64,000 nucleotides of DNA from Rheinheimera sp. UJ63 (GTDB taxonomy: Bacteria; Pseudomonadota; Gammaproteobacteria; Enterobacterales; Alteromonadaceae), in the NCBI RefSeq assembly GCF_021568285.1, contig NZ_JAKGTQ010000001.1, positions 992,001-1,056,000 on the forward strand. Direction: 5' to 3'. Numbering within the stretch: the first letter of the stretch is position 1; each line of letters opens with the position of its first letter. The notes under the pieces were generated by a model that saw only the letters and a program-made list of their open reading frames with translations, had not been told where the DNA came from and did not search any database. Shown in pieces: positions 21,833-31,926 of the stretch. The position numbers and the translations under genes are program-made.

Positions 21833-23203
21833 ATGTCTACCCGCACCGAACGCGATTCAATGGGCGAGTTACAAGTGCCAAGTAGCGCGCTTTACCAAGC
21901 ACAAACGCAACGCGCCGTGCAAAACTTTCAAATCAGTCCAAAAACGCTGCCGCTGAGCTTTATTCAGGCTTTGCTGCAAATTAAACAAGCCGCAGCCCAC
22001 AGCAATGCCCAATTGGGATTGCTAAACACCGCTCAGGCCAATGCCATTGTCAAGGCGGCTGAAAAGCTACTCAGTAACACTGATTTAAGCCAGTTCCCCG
22101 TCAGTGTTTATCAAACCGGCTCGGGCACCAGCAGCAATATGAACGTGAATGAAGTGCTGGCGACCGTGGCGAGTCAATTGTCTGGCGAGCGCATTCATCC
22201 CAATGATCAGGTCAATTTAGGCCAAAGCAGTAACGACACTATCCCCACGGCGATACAATTGAGTAGCTTATTGGCGTTAGAGCAGCAATTATTTCCAGCA
22301 ATACAGACCTTAGAACAGGCAATTAACACAAAATCTGCAGAGATAGGTCATATTGTCAAAACCGGCCGCACCCATTTAATGGATGCCATGCCGGTGACCT
22401 TTGCGCAAGTGCTCGGCGGCTGGCACCGTCAGCTGAGTCATGCGCAAACCCAGTTACAGCAGCAAGTGCCGCTGCTAAGCCAATTAGCGCAAGGCGGCAC
22501 GGCGGTAGGTTCTGGTATTAATGCGCATAAAGATTTCGCCGCCCTGTTTGCCAAGCAACTAAGCCAACAAACCGGCTTAAGCTTAACGCCCAGCTCTAAC
22601 TTCTTTTTTAATTTAAGCTCGCAAGATGGTGCGCTCGCGCTCTCCGGCGCGTTAAAAACCTTAGCCGCAGCAATGTTAAAAATCGCTAACGATTTACGCT
22701 GGATGAACTCTGGGCCGTTAGCAGGCCTAAGCGAAATTAGCTTAGCGGCTTTACAACCGGGTTCGTCGATTATGCCGGGTAAAGTCAACCCGGTGATCCC
22801 CGAAGCGGTGGCGATGGCTTCTGTGCAAGTGTTTGCCTGTGATACCGCCATTAGCATGGCGGCGCAATCGGGTAATTTTGAGTTAAACGTGATGCTGCCA
22901 CTGGTGGCCGATAATCTATTAGAAGCGATCAGTTTACTCAGTGGCAGTTGCCAAGCATTGGCCACACAAGCCATAGCGGATTTTACGGTTAATGAGCAGC
23001 ATATTGCGCAAACGGTGGCGAAAAACCCGATCTTGGTGACCGCACTCAACAGTAAAATTGGCTATGACCAAGCCGCTGCGATTGCCAAACAGGCTTATCA
23101 GCAGCAACGTCCCATTATTGATGTGGCGGCGGAACTGACCGAATTAAGCAGAGATGAGCTAAAGGAGCTATTAGATCCAAAGCAATTAACGGGAGAATCG
23201 TAG
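21833..23203 (+). CDS. fumC: fumarate hydratase class II
   Basis: 456 residues from ATG 21833 (AGGAG 5 nt upstream). Converts fumarate and malate in the TCA cycle without an Fe-S cluster. Motifs: ERDSMGELQVP at the N-terminus, GSGTSSNMNVNEV (about residues 98-110), KTGRTHLMDAMPVTFAQ and the signature GSSIMPGKVNPV about 317-328 with the catalytic Ser loop. Class II is the heat- and oxygen-stable type. It follows the N-ATPase operon in the same direction. Confidence 0.95.
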   Translation: MSTRTERDSMGELQVPSSALYQAQTQRAVQNFQISPKTLPLSFIQALLQIKQAAAHSNAQLGLLNTAQANAIVKAAEKLLSNTDLSQFPVSVYQTGSGTSSNMNVNEVLATVASQLSGERIHPNDQVNLGQSSNDTIPTAIQLSSLLALEQQLFPAIQTLEQAINTKSAEIGHIVKTGRTHLMDAMPVTFAQVLGGWHRQLSHAQTQLQQQVPLLSQLAQGGTAVGSGINAHKDFAALFAKQLSQQTGLSLTPSSNFFFNLSSQDGALALSGALKTLAAAMLKIANDLRWMNSGPLAGLSEISLAALQPGSSIMPGKVNPVIPEAVAMASVQVFACDTAISMAAQSGNFELNVMLPLVADNLLEAISLLSGSCQALATQAIADFTVNEQHIAQTVAKNPILVTALNSKIGYDQAAAIAKQAYQQQRPIIDVAAELTELSRDELKELLDPKQLTGES

Positions 23204-23259
23204 CAACAAGATCCGATATAATCTTTTCACCTGAGCACAAGAAGTTAGCTTAAGCAAAC

Positions 23260-23880
23260 ATGACCACCTACACTACCCTGGCCGCGCCGGTTGAGCATCG
23301 GCTCACTGAAAAGAACAGTGATTTTCTGACCTTTTTGCAGCCGATCACTGATCGTGAGATCGCCTTGCAGTGGCTACAGCATTATCGTGAACGCTACAAA
23401 GATGCTAATCACGTATGCTGGGCCTATATTATTGGCAATACTCGCCAGCCTTTAACCCAAGCCTTTAGTGATGATGGCGAGCCCAGCGGCACCGCCGGTA
23501 AACCGATGTTGCATGTACTAACTGAGCGCGAATTAGGTAATACCTTGGCCGTAGTCGTGCGCTATTTTGGTGGGGTGAAACTGGGTGCGGGTGGCCTGGT
23601 GCGCGCTTACTCGGCTGCGGTGTCGCAAGCCGCTAATTTAGCTGAGTTAACCACTGTTAGCCCGCAAAGCGAGTTAACCGTTCGGGTTAGTTTCGCCGCT
23701 GAAGCCCGCTTGCGACAAATGCTACAGCAATACGGCGGTGAAGTCTTAGCGATTCGGTATCAACAACAAGTGGAGATCAGTATTCGCCTACCCGAGCAGG
23801 CCGAGGATGAGTTTATGCAACAACTGAATAATCTGACCGCCGGCCAAGCGCAGATCATCACCCCCTCTTGCAGCAAGTAA
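23260..23880 (+). CDS. yigZ: YigZ/IMPACT family protein
   Basis: 206 residues. An N-terminal UPF0029/IMPACT domain carries the signature FSDDGEPSGTAGKPML followed by VVVRYFGGVKLGAGGLVRAY about residues 69-115. The C-terminal part is an EF-G domain V-like fold. It matches E. coli YigZ. The biochemical role in bacteria is not settled. TATAAT at 23217-23222 may be its own -10, but no -35 is obvious. Confidence 0.92.
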   Translation: MTTYTTLAAPVEHRLTEKNSDFLTFLQPITDREIALQWLQHYRERYKDANHVCWAYIIGNTRQPLTQAFSDDGEPSGTAGKPMLHVLTERELGNTLAVVVRYFGGVKLGAGGLVRAYSAAVSQAANLAELTTVSPQSELTVRVSFAAEARLRQMLQQYGGEVLAIRYQQQVEISIRLPEQAEDEFMQQLNNLTAGQAQIITPSCSK

Positions 23881-24014
23881 CCTTTGTGGATTCCACACTC
23901 GCCCCTGGCGCGCATTCATGCTGCATTGCTCAGATCGGTTAAAACGCTAACTAAAAAGATAACACCCGTTATAGCGCCAGCAACCTAGCTAACCTTTCAA
24001 ATAAAAATAAATTG

Positions 24015-24043
24015 TTTACACTATTTAATTAATTGTGTATCAA
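24015..24043 (+). promoter_or_regulatory. candidate promoter of the S41 protease gene
   Basis: -35 TTTACA (24015-24020), 17-bp spacer, -10 TATCAA (24038-24043) in a very AT-rich stretch, 67 nt before the start codon. Confidence 0.4.
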
Positions 24044-24109
24044 TATGACTAAACATCACCTACCTCGTTAAAAATTCAAACTGCTTCGGCTGTTTTTAAA
24101 GGATTATTT

Positions 24110-26296
24110 ATGAAGAAGTTTTTGATAAGCCTGCTACTTTACTCACTGAGTTTTTTAATGCTGGCACAAGCTCCTAACCTGGAGTTTTCAGCAACCAACA
24201 TTAATACACCAAATGGCTGGTTCGTTAATGGTAGTGAGCCAAACCTCTTAAGTGACCAACATCCCACGCAAACCGCGCAAAGTTTACGCCTGAGCCGAGC
24301 CAAACCCACCACCAAGGATGACTATGCGTTTGCAATGATGCAAATACCCTTTAGTTATATTGGCAAGACGCTGACCTTAAAGGGGTGGATTAAAACGGAA
24401 CCTGCTACTGAAAATGGCAGCCCTGCACTTTGGATCAGGCTAAACGGCAATGGCAACGCACTGGCTTTTGCAAATACGGCAGAGAGCCCCGTTAAGGTGA
24501 GCCAAAACTGGCAGCAGGTTGAACTATCAATAGATGTGGTAGCAGAGGCAGAAAGTCTTAGCTTTGGTGTTTTTTTAAGTGATGTAGGTGAAGCTTATTT
24601 TGCCGATCTGCAGTTAACGCTTGATGGCATCCCCATAGCACAAGCTAAGCAGCGTGTTTTTGTAGCAAACGCATCGCACGAATTTGAACAGGAATCTGGC
24701 ATTCGCATCACTAATCTAACCAGCACACAGCAGCATAACTTAGCGGCATTAGGGAAAGTCTGGGGCTTTATAAAATATTTTCATCCAGAATCGGCAAAAG
24801 GCAATGTCAGTATGGATGCTGAGTTATTTCGCTTGTTGCCCCAAGTACTCTCTGTATCTGCTCAAGGTAAGGATCAAATATTGCTTGATTGGATCAAGGC
24901 ACTTGGCGAAATAACACCTTGTCAGCAATGCAAAAATCATCAAGATGCCGCATTAATTCATCCTGCACAGTTCTGGCAAAGTTGGGGCTTATCCGCTGAA
25001 CTGAACCAGCAACTCGCCACAATTTATGCCACCGATATTCCACAGCCACATTACTGGGTAAAAAAAGCAGCTGGTGTTGGCAATCCCACTTTTAATGAAA
25101 AAGTATACCCTGATATCAACTACCAAGATTCCGGCTTTAGGTTACTCACCTTATACCGACTATGGAATATCATTCAATACTACTCACCCTACCGTGATTT
25201 AACAGAACAGCCTTGGGAAAAGGTTTTACAGGATGCGATACCGGCAATGCTGCTGGCAAAAACAGAACTAGAGTATCAGCTGGCATTATCCCAAGTAATT
25301 TATGCCATACATGATACGCATACCCAGTTAAAGCTTAATAATGCGAACCTGATAACGAACTATGTTGGTGGCAAAAGGCCGCCTGTAGACGTGCGCTTTG
25401 TTGAGCAGCAAGCGGTTGTCTACAAAGTTTATCAGAACGCACCAGACATTAAGGTAGGCGATATCATTACTCAAATTAATGGTCAGCCGGTTAGTGAGCG
25501 CTTAGCCTATTTACAACCGTTGGCGGCAGCTTCAAATGAACCTACCCGCCTAATGAAAATGTCTAGTTTGTTGCTTAATAGCAACGAGGAGCAATTAACC
25601 GTAAAGGTGTTACGAGGGACAAAAGAACTAACAATACCATTACCATTGTTGGCGAGAAATGCGATTAAGCGCCAATACTATTATAACGAGCATGGTGACA
25701 CAGCCTATCAGCGACTGAGCCCTGAGATTGGCTATATCCGCTTAGATAAAATGGCTGATGTAGATGTCGATACCATGATACAAGAACTTGCTGACACCAA
25801 AGGGCTGGTGATCGATATTCGTAACTATCCATCACAGTTTGTGGTTTTTAATCTTGGCCGCCATCTTTATCCAAAGCCTTTCGAGTTTGTACGCTTTACT
25901 AATATGCAAGCGGATCATCCAGGCAAGTTTACTTGGACACCAGCATTAAGTGTTGGCGAAACTAACCCAAACTATTACCAAGGTAAAATAGCGATCTTAA
26001 TTAACGAGCATAGCCAAAGCCAATCTGAATATACCTCGATGGCTTTACGTGGTGCGCCTAAAGCCAAGGTGTTTGGCAGCACCACCGCAGGGGCAGATGG
26101 GAATATATCGCATATTCCTCTGCCAGGTGGTCATTCAACATGGTTAAGCGGTATTGGCGTATTTTATCCAGATAAAACCCCAACACAGCGGATTGGCATT
26201 GTGTCTGATGTTGAAGTGAAACCCACTATTGCAGGGATAGCCGCAGGCCGCGATGAAGTACTGGAACAAGCGCTGCTGTACTTAAAAGCGAATTAA
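24110..26296 (+). CDS. secreted S41-family peptidase
   Basis: 728 residues with an N-terminal signal peptide cut after about residue 21 (MLAQA). A jelly-roll-like domain of about 150 residues follows (SLRLSRAKP to YFADLQLTLDG), then a helical tricorn-core-like linker (GKVWGFIKYFHPES, RLWNIIQYYSPYRDL). A PDZ-like segment (YQNAPDIKVGDIITQINGQPV) is about 440-465 and the S41 domain is at the C-terminus. The catalytic Ser is in INEHSQSQSEYTSMAL about 630-645, followed by GSTTAGADGNISHIPLPGG. ATG 24110 is preceded by AAAGGATT. Substrate unknown. Monocistronic. Confidence 0.88.
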   Translation: MKKFLISLLLYSLSFLMLAQAPNLEFSATNINTPNGWFVNGSEPNLLSDQHPTQTAQSLRLSRAKPTTKDDYAFAMMQIPFSYIGKTLTLKGWIKTEPATENGSPALWIRLNGNGNALAFANTAESPVKVSQNWQQVELSIDVVAEAESLSFGVFLSDVGEAYFADLQLTLDGIPIAQAKQRVFVANASHEFEQESGIRITNLTSTQQHNLAALGKVWGFIKYFHPESAKGNVSMDAELFRLLPQVLSVSAQGKDQILLDWIKALGEITPCQQCKNHQDAALIHPAQFWQSWGLSAELNQQLATIYATDIPQPHYWVKKAAGVGNPTFNEKVYPDINYQDSGFRLLTLYRLWNIIQYYSPYRDLTEQPWEKVLQDAIPAMLLAKTELEYQLALSQVIYAIHDTHTQLKLNNANLITNYVGGKRPPVDVRFVEQQAVVYKVYQNAPDIKVGDIITQINGQPVSERLAYLQPLAAASNEPTRLMKMSSLLLNSNEEQLTVKVLRGTKELTIPLPLLARNAIKRQYYYNEHGDTAYQRLSPEIGYIRLDKMADVDVDTMIQELADTKGLVIDIRNYPSQFVVFNLGRHLYPKPFEFVRFTNMQADHPGKFTWTPALSVGETNPNYYQGKIAILINEHSQSQSEYTSMALRGAPKAKVFGSTTAGADGNISHIPLPGGHSTWLSGIGVFYPDKTPTQRIGIVSDVEVKPTIAGIAAGRDEVLEQALLYLKAN

Positions 26297-26420
26297 CACC
26301 GCCAGTACAGGCAAAGTCCAGAGCAAATCGGCAGTAAATAGCGCGCTGCTGTTTTGCTTTTGCACCCAAAGCCCTATGCCGCTTGCTGCCGTGCTGCGGT
26401 TTAAATAACCATTCCACACC

Positions 26421-27596
26421 ATGGATGCACGAATGAGTAGACTACCCCAGCTTGATATGATCCGCGGCTTTGCTGTGCTTGGCCTGATTTTGATGAATAT
26501 CTATGCCTTTGCGCTGCCGCCGCTTTACTCCCATAGCCTGCATTGGTCCGAAGGTGTCAGCTCGCTGGATACGCTGCTGTTTAGTGTGCAAACGCTGCTG
26601 TTGCAAGGTCGTTTTTTAACGCTATTTAATTTGTTGTTTGGTGTCAGTTTATGGCTTATTTACCAACGCTATGGCATCGCCTATGTAAAACGCCGATTAT
26701 ACTGGCTGGCGCTGTTTGGTTTACTGCATGGCTGGCTATTGTGGTTTGGCGACATTTTACTGTGGTATGCGTTAGCCGGGCTTTTTATGCTTTACCGCGG
26801 CTACCTAGCGTTAGATAGTGCAGCGCTCTGGCGTAAAGCACGCCAGTTTTTTGTGCTTGGCTTGTTGCTACCGGTATTCTATGCCGGTTATCTCTGGTTT
26901 GACCCGACCGTAATCACCCCGATGGACAGCGATGAACTGCTAAGACAACAGCAATTATGGACCGGGCCTTATCTTGCACAAGTTATCGAAAACATCAGCT
27001 TCAGCGGCTATTACGCCATATCTTATCTACTGTCGATGTTCTGGTATAGCCTGGCTTTAATGTTATCGGGGATCGCGCTATTTAAGACACAATGGTTTCA
27101 GCGAGGCTTTAGCCCTGTGGTCACTGCTGGATTATTTGCCGTTGGTTTGTTATTGAGTGCCAGCATTGTTTATTTGGATTATCGGACTGATTATTTTTAC
27201 GATCTGAATACCGCCCTGCCCTGGAGTTACTTAGCCGAAGTATTGATGGCACTGAGCTTTGCAAGTGCGCTGATCCATCTAAAACAGCAGCCCCTGTTAC
27301 AGCGTTGGTTAATTCCCTGTGGCCGCTTGGCCTTTAGCCTATATCTTACCCAAACCGTTTTAATGGTGCTGCTATTTCGCGTGCTGCGCCCCGACTGGTT
27401 CGCCAGCTTAGACAGGTTAGCCTTAACCGCGATTGCCTTGGGCATGATAGCCTTGCAATTGCTGCTCAGCCGCTGGTATCTGCAACGTTTTCAACAAGGG
27501 CCGCTTGAATTACTGTGGCGGCATTTAAGCAAACAACCCGCCGCGGTGGCGAGTGCTGGTAATTATCATCATTCCATGGATAATAACGGCCAATAA
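26421..27596 (+). CDS. DUF418/YeiB-family membrane protein
   Basis: 391 residues with about ten membrane helices. The N-terminus RLPQLDMIRGFAVLGLILMNI is the hallmark of DUF418 proteins, and the C-terminal DUF418 domain holds GRLAFSLYLTQTVLM. YeiB-type proteins are of unknown function and are related to acyltransferase-3 membrane proteins. Neither ATG 26421 nor ATG 26433 has a clear ribosome site. It ends only 44 nt before the SMC-like gene and may share its transcript. Confidence 0.85.
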   Translation: MDARMSRLPQLDMIRGFAVLGLILMNIYAFALPPLYSHSLHWSEGVSSLDTLLFSVQTLLLQGRFLTLFNLLFGVSLWLIYQRYGIAYVKRRLYWLALFGLLHGWLLWFGDILLWYALAGLFMLYRGYLALDSAALWRKARQFFVLGLLLPVFYAGYLWFDPTVITPMDSDELLRQQQLWTGPYLAQVIENISFSGYYAISYLLSMFWYSLALMLSGIALFKTQWFQRGFSPVVTAGLFAVGLLLSASIVYLDYRTDYFYDLNTALPWSYLAEVLMALSFASALIHLKQQPLLQRWLIPCGRLAFSLYLTQTVLMVLLFRVLRPDWFASLDRLALTAIALGMIALQLLLSRWYLQRFQQGPLELLWRHLSKQPAAVASAGNYHHSMDNNGQ

Positions 27597-27606
27597 TTGA
27601 AAACGA

Positions 27607-27627
27607 CAGCGCCTGCAGTAGGCGCTG
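27607..27627 (+). promoter_or_regulatory. hairpin immediately before the SMC-like gene
   Basis: 8-bp perfect stem CAGCGCCT/AGGCGCTG with a 5-nt loop ends two bases before the Shine-Dalgarno AGGAAA (27630-27635). No T-run follows, so it is a poor terminator. It could limit translation or stop partial readthrough from the upstream gene (inference). Confidence 0.35.
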
Positions 27628-27640
27628 ACAGGAAATGCTT

Positions 27641-30600
27641 ATGTCACAATTACTTCGTATTGTGCTGATCCATACCCACCTGCCCGGTGTGGTCGAATTA
27701 CAGTTGGATCAACACACCAATATTTGTGGTACCAATGCCTCAGGCAAAACCACCTTACAACGCTTAGTGCCGGTATTTTATGGTGAGCAGCCCAACCGCG
27801 TAGTACCGAAAACCCGTAAAAAATTCGATGAATTTTACCTGCCGTTTTCTAACAGCTACTTAATTTATGAATATCAGCGCGAGAGCGGTGATATTTGCCA
27901 AGTGGTACTGACCCGGAAAAGCGAAGGCGGTGTTGACTATCGCTTAGTGGCCGCGGCTTATCAAAGCGACTTTTACCTGACGCAAAGCGATGAAGGCGTA
28001 AAAGCACTCAGTTACAGCGATTGGGCCAGTGCCATGCGCGCTCGGCCGGATGTGCAAGTGTCAGCCAAAATCAGTGCCACCAGCGAGTACCGCAGTATTA
28101 TTCAAAATGATGCGGCGGCATTGCGTGGTAACAACGCCGATAGCGTAAAGCTAAGGCGTTTAGCCGCAACCTTTAGCTTGGTTAGCAGTGGCCATAAATT
28201 ACGCCACATTGAAAAGCTGGTGAGCGCCGTGCATGCCAAAGAAGGCAAAATGGACACGCTAAAAGCCATGCTGGCCGCTATTTTTGAGGAAGATGGCGTT
28301 ACCTTACCTACCACTAAGGTTAAAAACACCAAGGCGCGCGAGTGGATCCAGCAAATGCGTCAGTCGATGCGGTTGGACAAGCTACAACAAGATTTTGAGC
28401 GCTTAAAGCAATTAGCACTGCAGTTAGATGGCGCCGAAGGGCAGCTCAGTGCATTGTTACCGTTGTTACAACAAGATGAGCAACAGCAGAAACTGCGTAA
28501 GGCCGATGCCGAACAGCAGGTTAATCAGTTACGGGGTGAACTGCTGGTGTTAAAAGAACACTTTAATGCACAGCAACTTGAACACAATGGCAAACTGAGT
28601 AAAACCGAAGCCGATTTGCATGAAACCAGTGCGCGTTTAGATCAGTTACAACAGCGTTTCGATGATTATGACGCCAAAGATATGCCTAAGCTGCAACGCG
28701 ATACTGATGCTCTGCCCCTGTGGCGCGACACCTTGCAAGAAGTGGTCGAGCAGTATCAATTAATGGTGGAACAGCATGGTGATTTAGAACGGCAGTTAGA
28801 ACAGCGCAAAGCCAAACTGGCCGAAGCGTTTAATCGCTTAAGTGAGCAGCATCGTGCCAAAGCGCGGCAATTACAGCAGCAAAAAGACCAGACGCGGGAG
28901 CAGCAAGAAAACAAACTGGCGCTACTCGAACAAAGCTTTCAAAGCCGCTTACAACAAGCCCAACAACAATTTGCGGACCAACTGACGCAACTGAGCAGTG
29001 CCATTGCCGTACTTCAAAGCCAGTTGAATACTTCCCCCCTCACCGAAGCTGAACACGATGAATTGCGTGCGGCCGAACTGCGTTTAGAGCAAGCCCAGCA
29101 GCAAGCCCAACAGCAAGCTCGGCAACTCCAGCAGTTGCAACAACAGCATCAAAAGGCTCGGCAAGAGCGTGAACAGGCTAATCAGCAGTTAGAGCAAAGC
29201 CGCAAGGGGCTGCATAGCGCCGAGCAACAATTACAGCAACTCAACCGACAACTGACACCGGAACAAGGAAGTTTGCGCCACTACTTGCGCTTGCACTATA
29301 ACGGCTGGGAGCAAAAGCTAGGCAAGGTGATCGATGAGCGCTTATTAGAACGCCAAGACTTACAGCCGCATTTGGCGGAATTGAGCGACAGCCTCTATGG
29401 TTTAAAGGTAGATCTCAGCGCCATTGATACCCCCGATTATGCACAAGATGAAGCGGCCATTCGCCATCGTATTCAAACGGCAGAGCAACAGCTACAACAA
29501 GCCCAGGCCAACAAGCTGCAAGCCGAAAAGCTATTAAAAGAGCGTTTCGAACAGGCCGAGCTGTGTCGTGCTCAAGTGGAGCAAGCCGAGTGGCAACTCA
29601 CTCAATCTGAACAAAACATTGACTATGCCCGTGACGCTCGCAATCGTTTACAAGCACAGCAACGCGAATTAACCAAACAACGGCAAAGCAGTGTGCGCGA
29701 TACGTTGCAAAGCCAGCAGCAACAACTGGAAAAATTAAAGCAGCAGCAACAAGCTGATTTAGGCGCGCTAAAAGAAGATCATCAAAGCCAAAAGCTTGAA
29801 TTAAAAACCGACTGGCAAGCAGAGTTATACGTTTTTGATGAACAAATTGACGAATTAGAGCGTCAACTTGAGCACAAACGCGACGATAACAAAAATCAAA
29901 TTAAAGACCTGCAACAAGCCTTTAATGAAGAGTTATCGGCAAAAGGCATTGATCCGCGTCGTTTAACTGAGCTGAAGCAAAAACAAGATCAGCTAAAAAC
30001 TGACATCAAAGCCACAGAGAATCGTCATGATGAACTGAATAATTGGCAAAAATTTATGGCGCTGGATTGGCAACAATTGCGGCCCCAGTTGCTCGCTCAA
30101 GAAACCGAATTAAAACAACAACAACGCAGCGGTAAACAAGCTTTAGAGCAGTTAAAAGCAGAATACAGTGCTCGCCAAAAGCAGCTAGAAGAACAAAAAC
30201 GCCAGCAACAAGAGTTGATGAGCCAAGCAGAACAGTTACTTAACCAATTAAAACCGGTACTCACTAAACTGCAAGAACTGCATTTAGCCAGTATTACCCC
30301 TGCAACCATGGCACCGTCTGCCGACAGTGTTGAGCGCTTAGCTCGCGCCAATGAAGCCTTAGAGCAGCGTAGCAAATTGGATAGCGCTTTAAAATTTGCC
30401 TTCGAGCAGTTTGAAACCGTGCTGAGCAAAGATGCTGGCCCAGAGTTTTTAGACCGGCTCGAGCATGAAAAACGCAAATTGCCGGATTACGCCGGTAAAC
30501 GCCAACAACTGCCTATTTTGCAAAACCTGCTAGAAATCTTAAAAGGTGCGCAGCAGCAATTACTTGAAATGGGCGAGAACATTGGCGGCGATTTAAAGAA

Positions 30601-31306
30601 ATTCTTCACGGTGTTTAGTGATATTAACCGCCGTATTGCGCTGCAAAGCCGCCGGTTAAGTGAAGCGGTGGCGGATGATCTGGTACTAGAAGGCATTAGC
30701 CGCTCTGAAGTACGTATTTTATCAACCATTGACGAGTTGGGCTTTTGGCAACCATTGAAACAGTTCGCCAAATTGTATGATGATTGGGCGGCGTCAGGTA
30801 AGGCATTGCCATCAGAACATTATTTGAATGCCCTAGCTGATGTGGTCGATTTACTGCGCGCTGACGAGCAATACAGCATCGAATCGCTGCTCAGGTTAGA
30901 GCTACATTTAAGCGAAGGGGGCTCGGAATTAGTCATTAAAAACGATCGGCAACTGCTGGAATCGTCTAGTCATGGTATGGCTTACCTGATTTTATGTAAG
31001 TACTTATTGGCGTTCACCCGTCTCTTACGTGGCGAAGCTAAAGTGATGATCCATTGGCCGATTGATGAAATTGGCACCTTGGCCTACCACAACGTCGAAA
31101 AACTGTTTGCGGCCTGTAGCAGCAACGATATTGTCATTGTGGGAGCTTTCCCTAATCCAGAATCCGACGTGTTAATGCTGTTTCAACATCGCTATTTAAT
31201 TGAGCCGAGCCAACAAGATCCAAGCCAGCGCCAGCTTAAACGCATTCAGCCGAAAGTCAGTCGTTTAGCCGAGCGATTAGCCCAGAAACAGCAGGAGGTA
31301 AGCTAA
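27641..31306 (+). CDS. SMC/MukB-like ATPase of a Wadjet/MksBEFG-like operon (JetC/MksB-like)
   Basis: 1221 residues from ATG 27641 (AGGAAA 5 nt upstream). ATPase head: Walker A GTNASGKTT at 30-38. Two long Gln-rich coiled coils run about 245-540 and 610-1000. Between them is a compact hinge, about 541-598, with LRHYLRLHYNGWEQKLGKVI and SLYGLKVDLSAID, a pattern I associate with DUF3584/JetC-like proteins. At the C-terminus are an ABC-signature-like SSSHGMAYL (about 1108-1116) and a Walker B with catalytic Glu in MIHWPIDEIG (Asp1142, Glu1143). It would form a DNA-extruding dimer with the next two proteins. It is not RecN or SbcC by hinge and partners. Family call is from memory of motifs. Confidence 0.8.
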   Translation: MSQLLRIVLIHTHLPGVVELQLDQHTNICGTNASGKTTLQRLVPVFYGEQPNRVVPKTRKKFDEFYLPFSNSYLIYEYQRESGDICQVVLTRKSEGGVDYRLVAAAYQSDFYLTQSDEGVKALSYSDWASAMRARPDVQVSAKISATSEYRSIIQNDAAALRGNNADSVKLRRLAATFSLVSSGHKLRHIEKLVSAVHAKEGKMDTLKAMLAAIFEEDGVTLPTTKVKNTKAREWIQQMRQSMRLDKLQQDFERLKQLALQLDGAEGQLSALLPLLQQDEQQQKLRKADAEQQVNQLRGELLVLKEHFNAQQLEHNGKLSKTEADLHETSARLDQLQQRFDDYDAKDMPKLQRDTDALPLWRDTLQEVVEQYQLMVEQHGDLERQLEQRKAKLAEAFNRLSEQHRAKARQLQQQKDQTREQQENKLALLEQSFQSRLQQAQQQFADQLTQLSSAIAVLQSQLNTSPLTEAEHDELRAAELRLEQAQQQAQQQARQLQQLQQQHQKARQEREQANQQLEQSRKGLHSAEQQLQQLNRQLTPEQGSLRHYLRLHYNGWEQKLGKVIDERLLERQDLQPHLAELSDSLYGLKVDLSAIDTPDYAQDEAAIRHRIQTAEQQLQQAQANKLQAEKLLKERFEQAELCRAQVEQAEWQLTQSEQNIDYARDARNRLQAQQRELTKQRQSSVRDTLQSQQQQLEKLKQQQQADLGALKEDHQSQKLELKTDWQAELYVFDEQIDELERQLEHKRDDNKNQIKDLQQAFNEELSAKGIDPRRLTELKQKQDQLKTDIKATENRHDELNNWQKFMALDWQQLRPQLLAQETELKQQQRSGKQALEQLKAEYSARQKQLEEQKRQQQELMSQAEQLLNQLKPVLTKLQELHLASITPATMAPSADSVERLARANEALEQRSKLDSALKFAFEQFETVLSKDAGPEFLDRLEHEKRKLPDYAGKRQQLPILQNLLEILKGAQQQLLEMGENIGGDLKKFFTVFSDINRRIALQSRRLSEAVADDLVLEGISRSEVRILSTIDELGFWQPLKQFAKLYDDWAASGKALPSEHYLNALADVVDLLRADEQYSIESLLRLELHLSEGGSELVIKNDRQLLESSSHGMAYLILCKYLLAFTRLLRGEAKVMIHWPIDEIGTLAYHNVEKLFAACSSNDIVIVGAFPNPESDVLMLFQHRYLIEPSQQDPSQRQLKRIQPKVSRLAERLAQKQQEVS

Positions 31307-31926
31307 TGTTACAACATGGACCTTTATTAGAGCGCCTGCTGGCCGGTGATTTTATTTGTCAGATCACTGATGAAGATGCTTATCGGCATTTAAGCCAAGA
31401 ACAAACGCAGCAAGAGATTAACCATTATTTACGCCCACTGAATCGCCGCTTAGTCAGTAACGATGATCACAGTGTGTATTTCTTAGGGTTTCATGAGCTA
31501 ACTAAAGAGGCACGTGAACACTTAAGCAGCCAATTTTCTTTAACCGTACAATCTTTGCTGCCGTTATTAGAGTGGCTACAACTGGTGCAAGAAACCTTAG
31601 GCCGCGACAGTGCGCTGACCGCTGGTGATACGATTAAATTGCAAGAGTTTGTGCTGCGCACCGAAGATAACCAAAGCTTGCGCCAGCGTTTAAATACGCT
31701 TGCCAGCGATCGCTTTTTTAATAGCCAAAGCGAGCAGTTAGATAACCAGGTTAAACTGATTTTCCGCCGCTTAAAAGAGCACGGTTACTTATTACAACCT
31801 CATGCTGAACGCCAGTACTATGTGGTTACCGGTAAAATTGATTACCTTATTGATCTCATTCGTTTTATCCGCGATGAAGAGCATTTGCCGGTTGATGACA
31901 CCCCCACTCAAGAGGCGCTGATCTAA
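31306..31926 (+). CDS. MukE/JetB/MksE-like winged-helix partner of the SMC-like ATPase
   Basis: 206 residues, no membrane or catalytic motif. It looks like two small winged-helix units. The first is LLERLLAGDFICQITDEDAY to NRRLVSNDDHSVYFLGF (about 7-62); the second includes VKLIFRRLKEHGYLLQP and a strand RQYYVVTGKIDYLIDLIRFI (about 148-188). This is how MukE and DUF4194 proteins look. Size, position after the SMC gene and TAATG coupling support the call; sequence similarity itself is weak. Start at 31306 overlaps the preceding stop. Confidence 0.65.
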   Translation: MLQHGPLLERLLAGDFICQITDEDAYRHLSQEQTQQEINHYLRPLNRRLVSNDDHSVYFLGFHELTKEAREHLSSQFSLTVQSLLPLLEWLQLVQETLGRDSALTAGDTIKLQEFVLRTEDNQSLRQRLNTLASDRFFNSQSEQLDNQVKLIFRRLKEHGYLLQPHAERQYYVVTGKIDYLIDLIRFIRDEEHLPVDDTPTQEALI

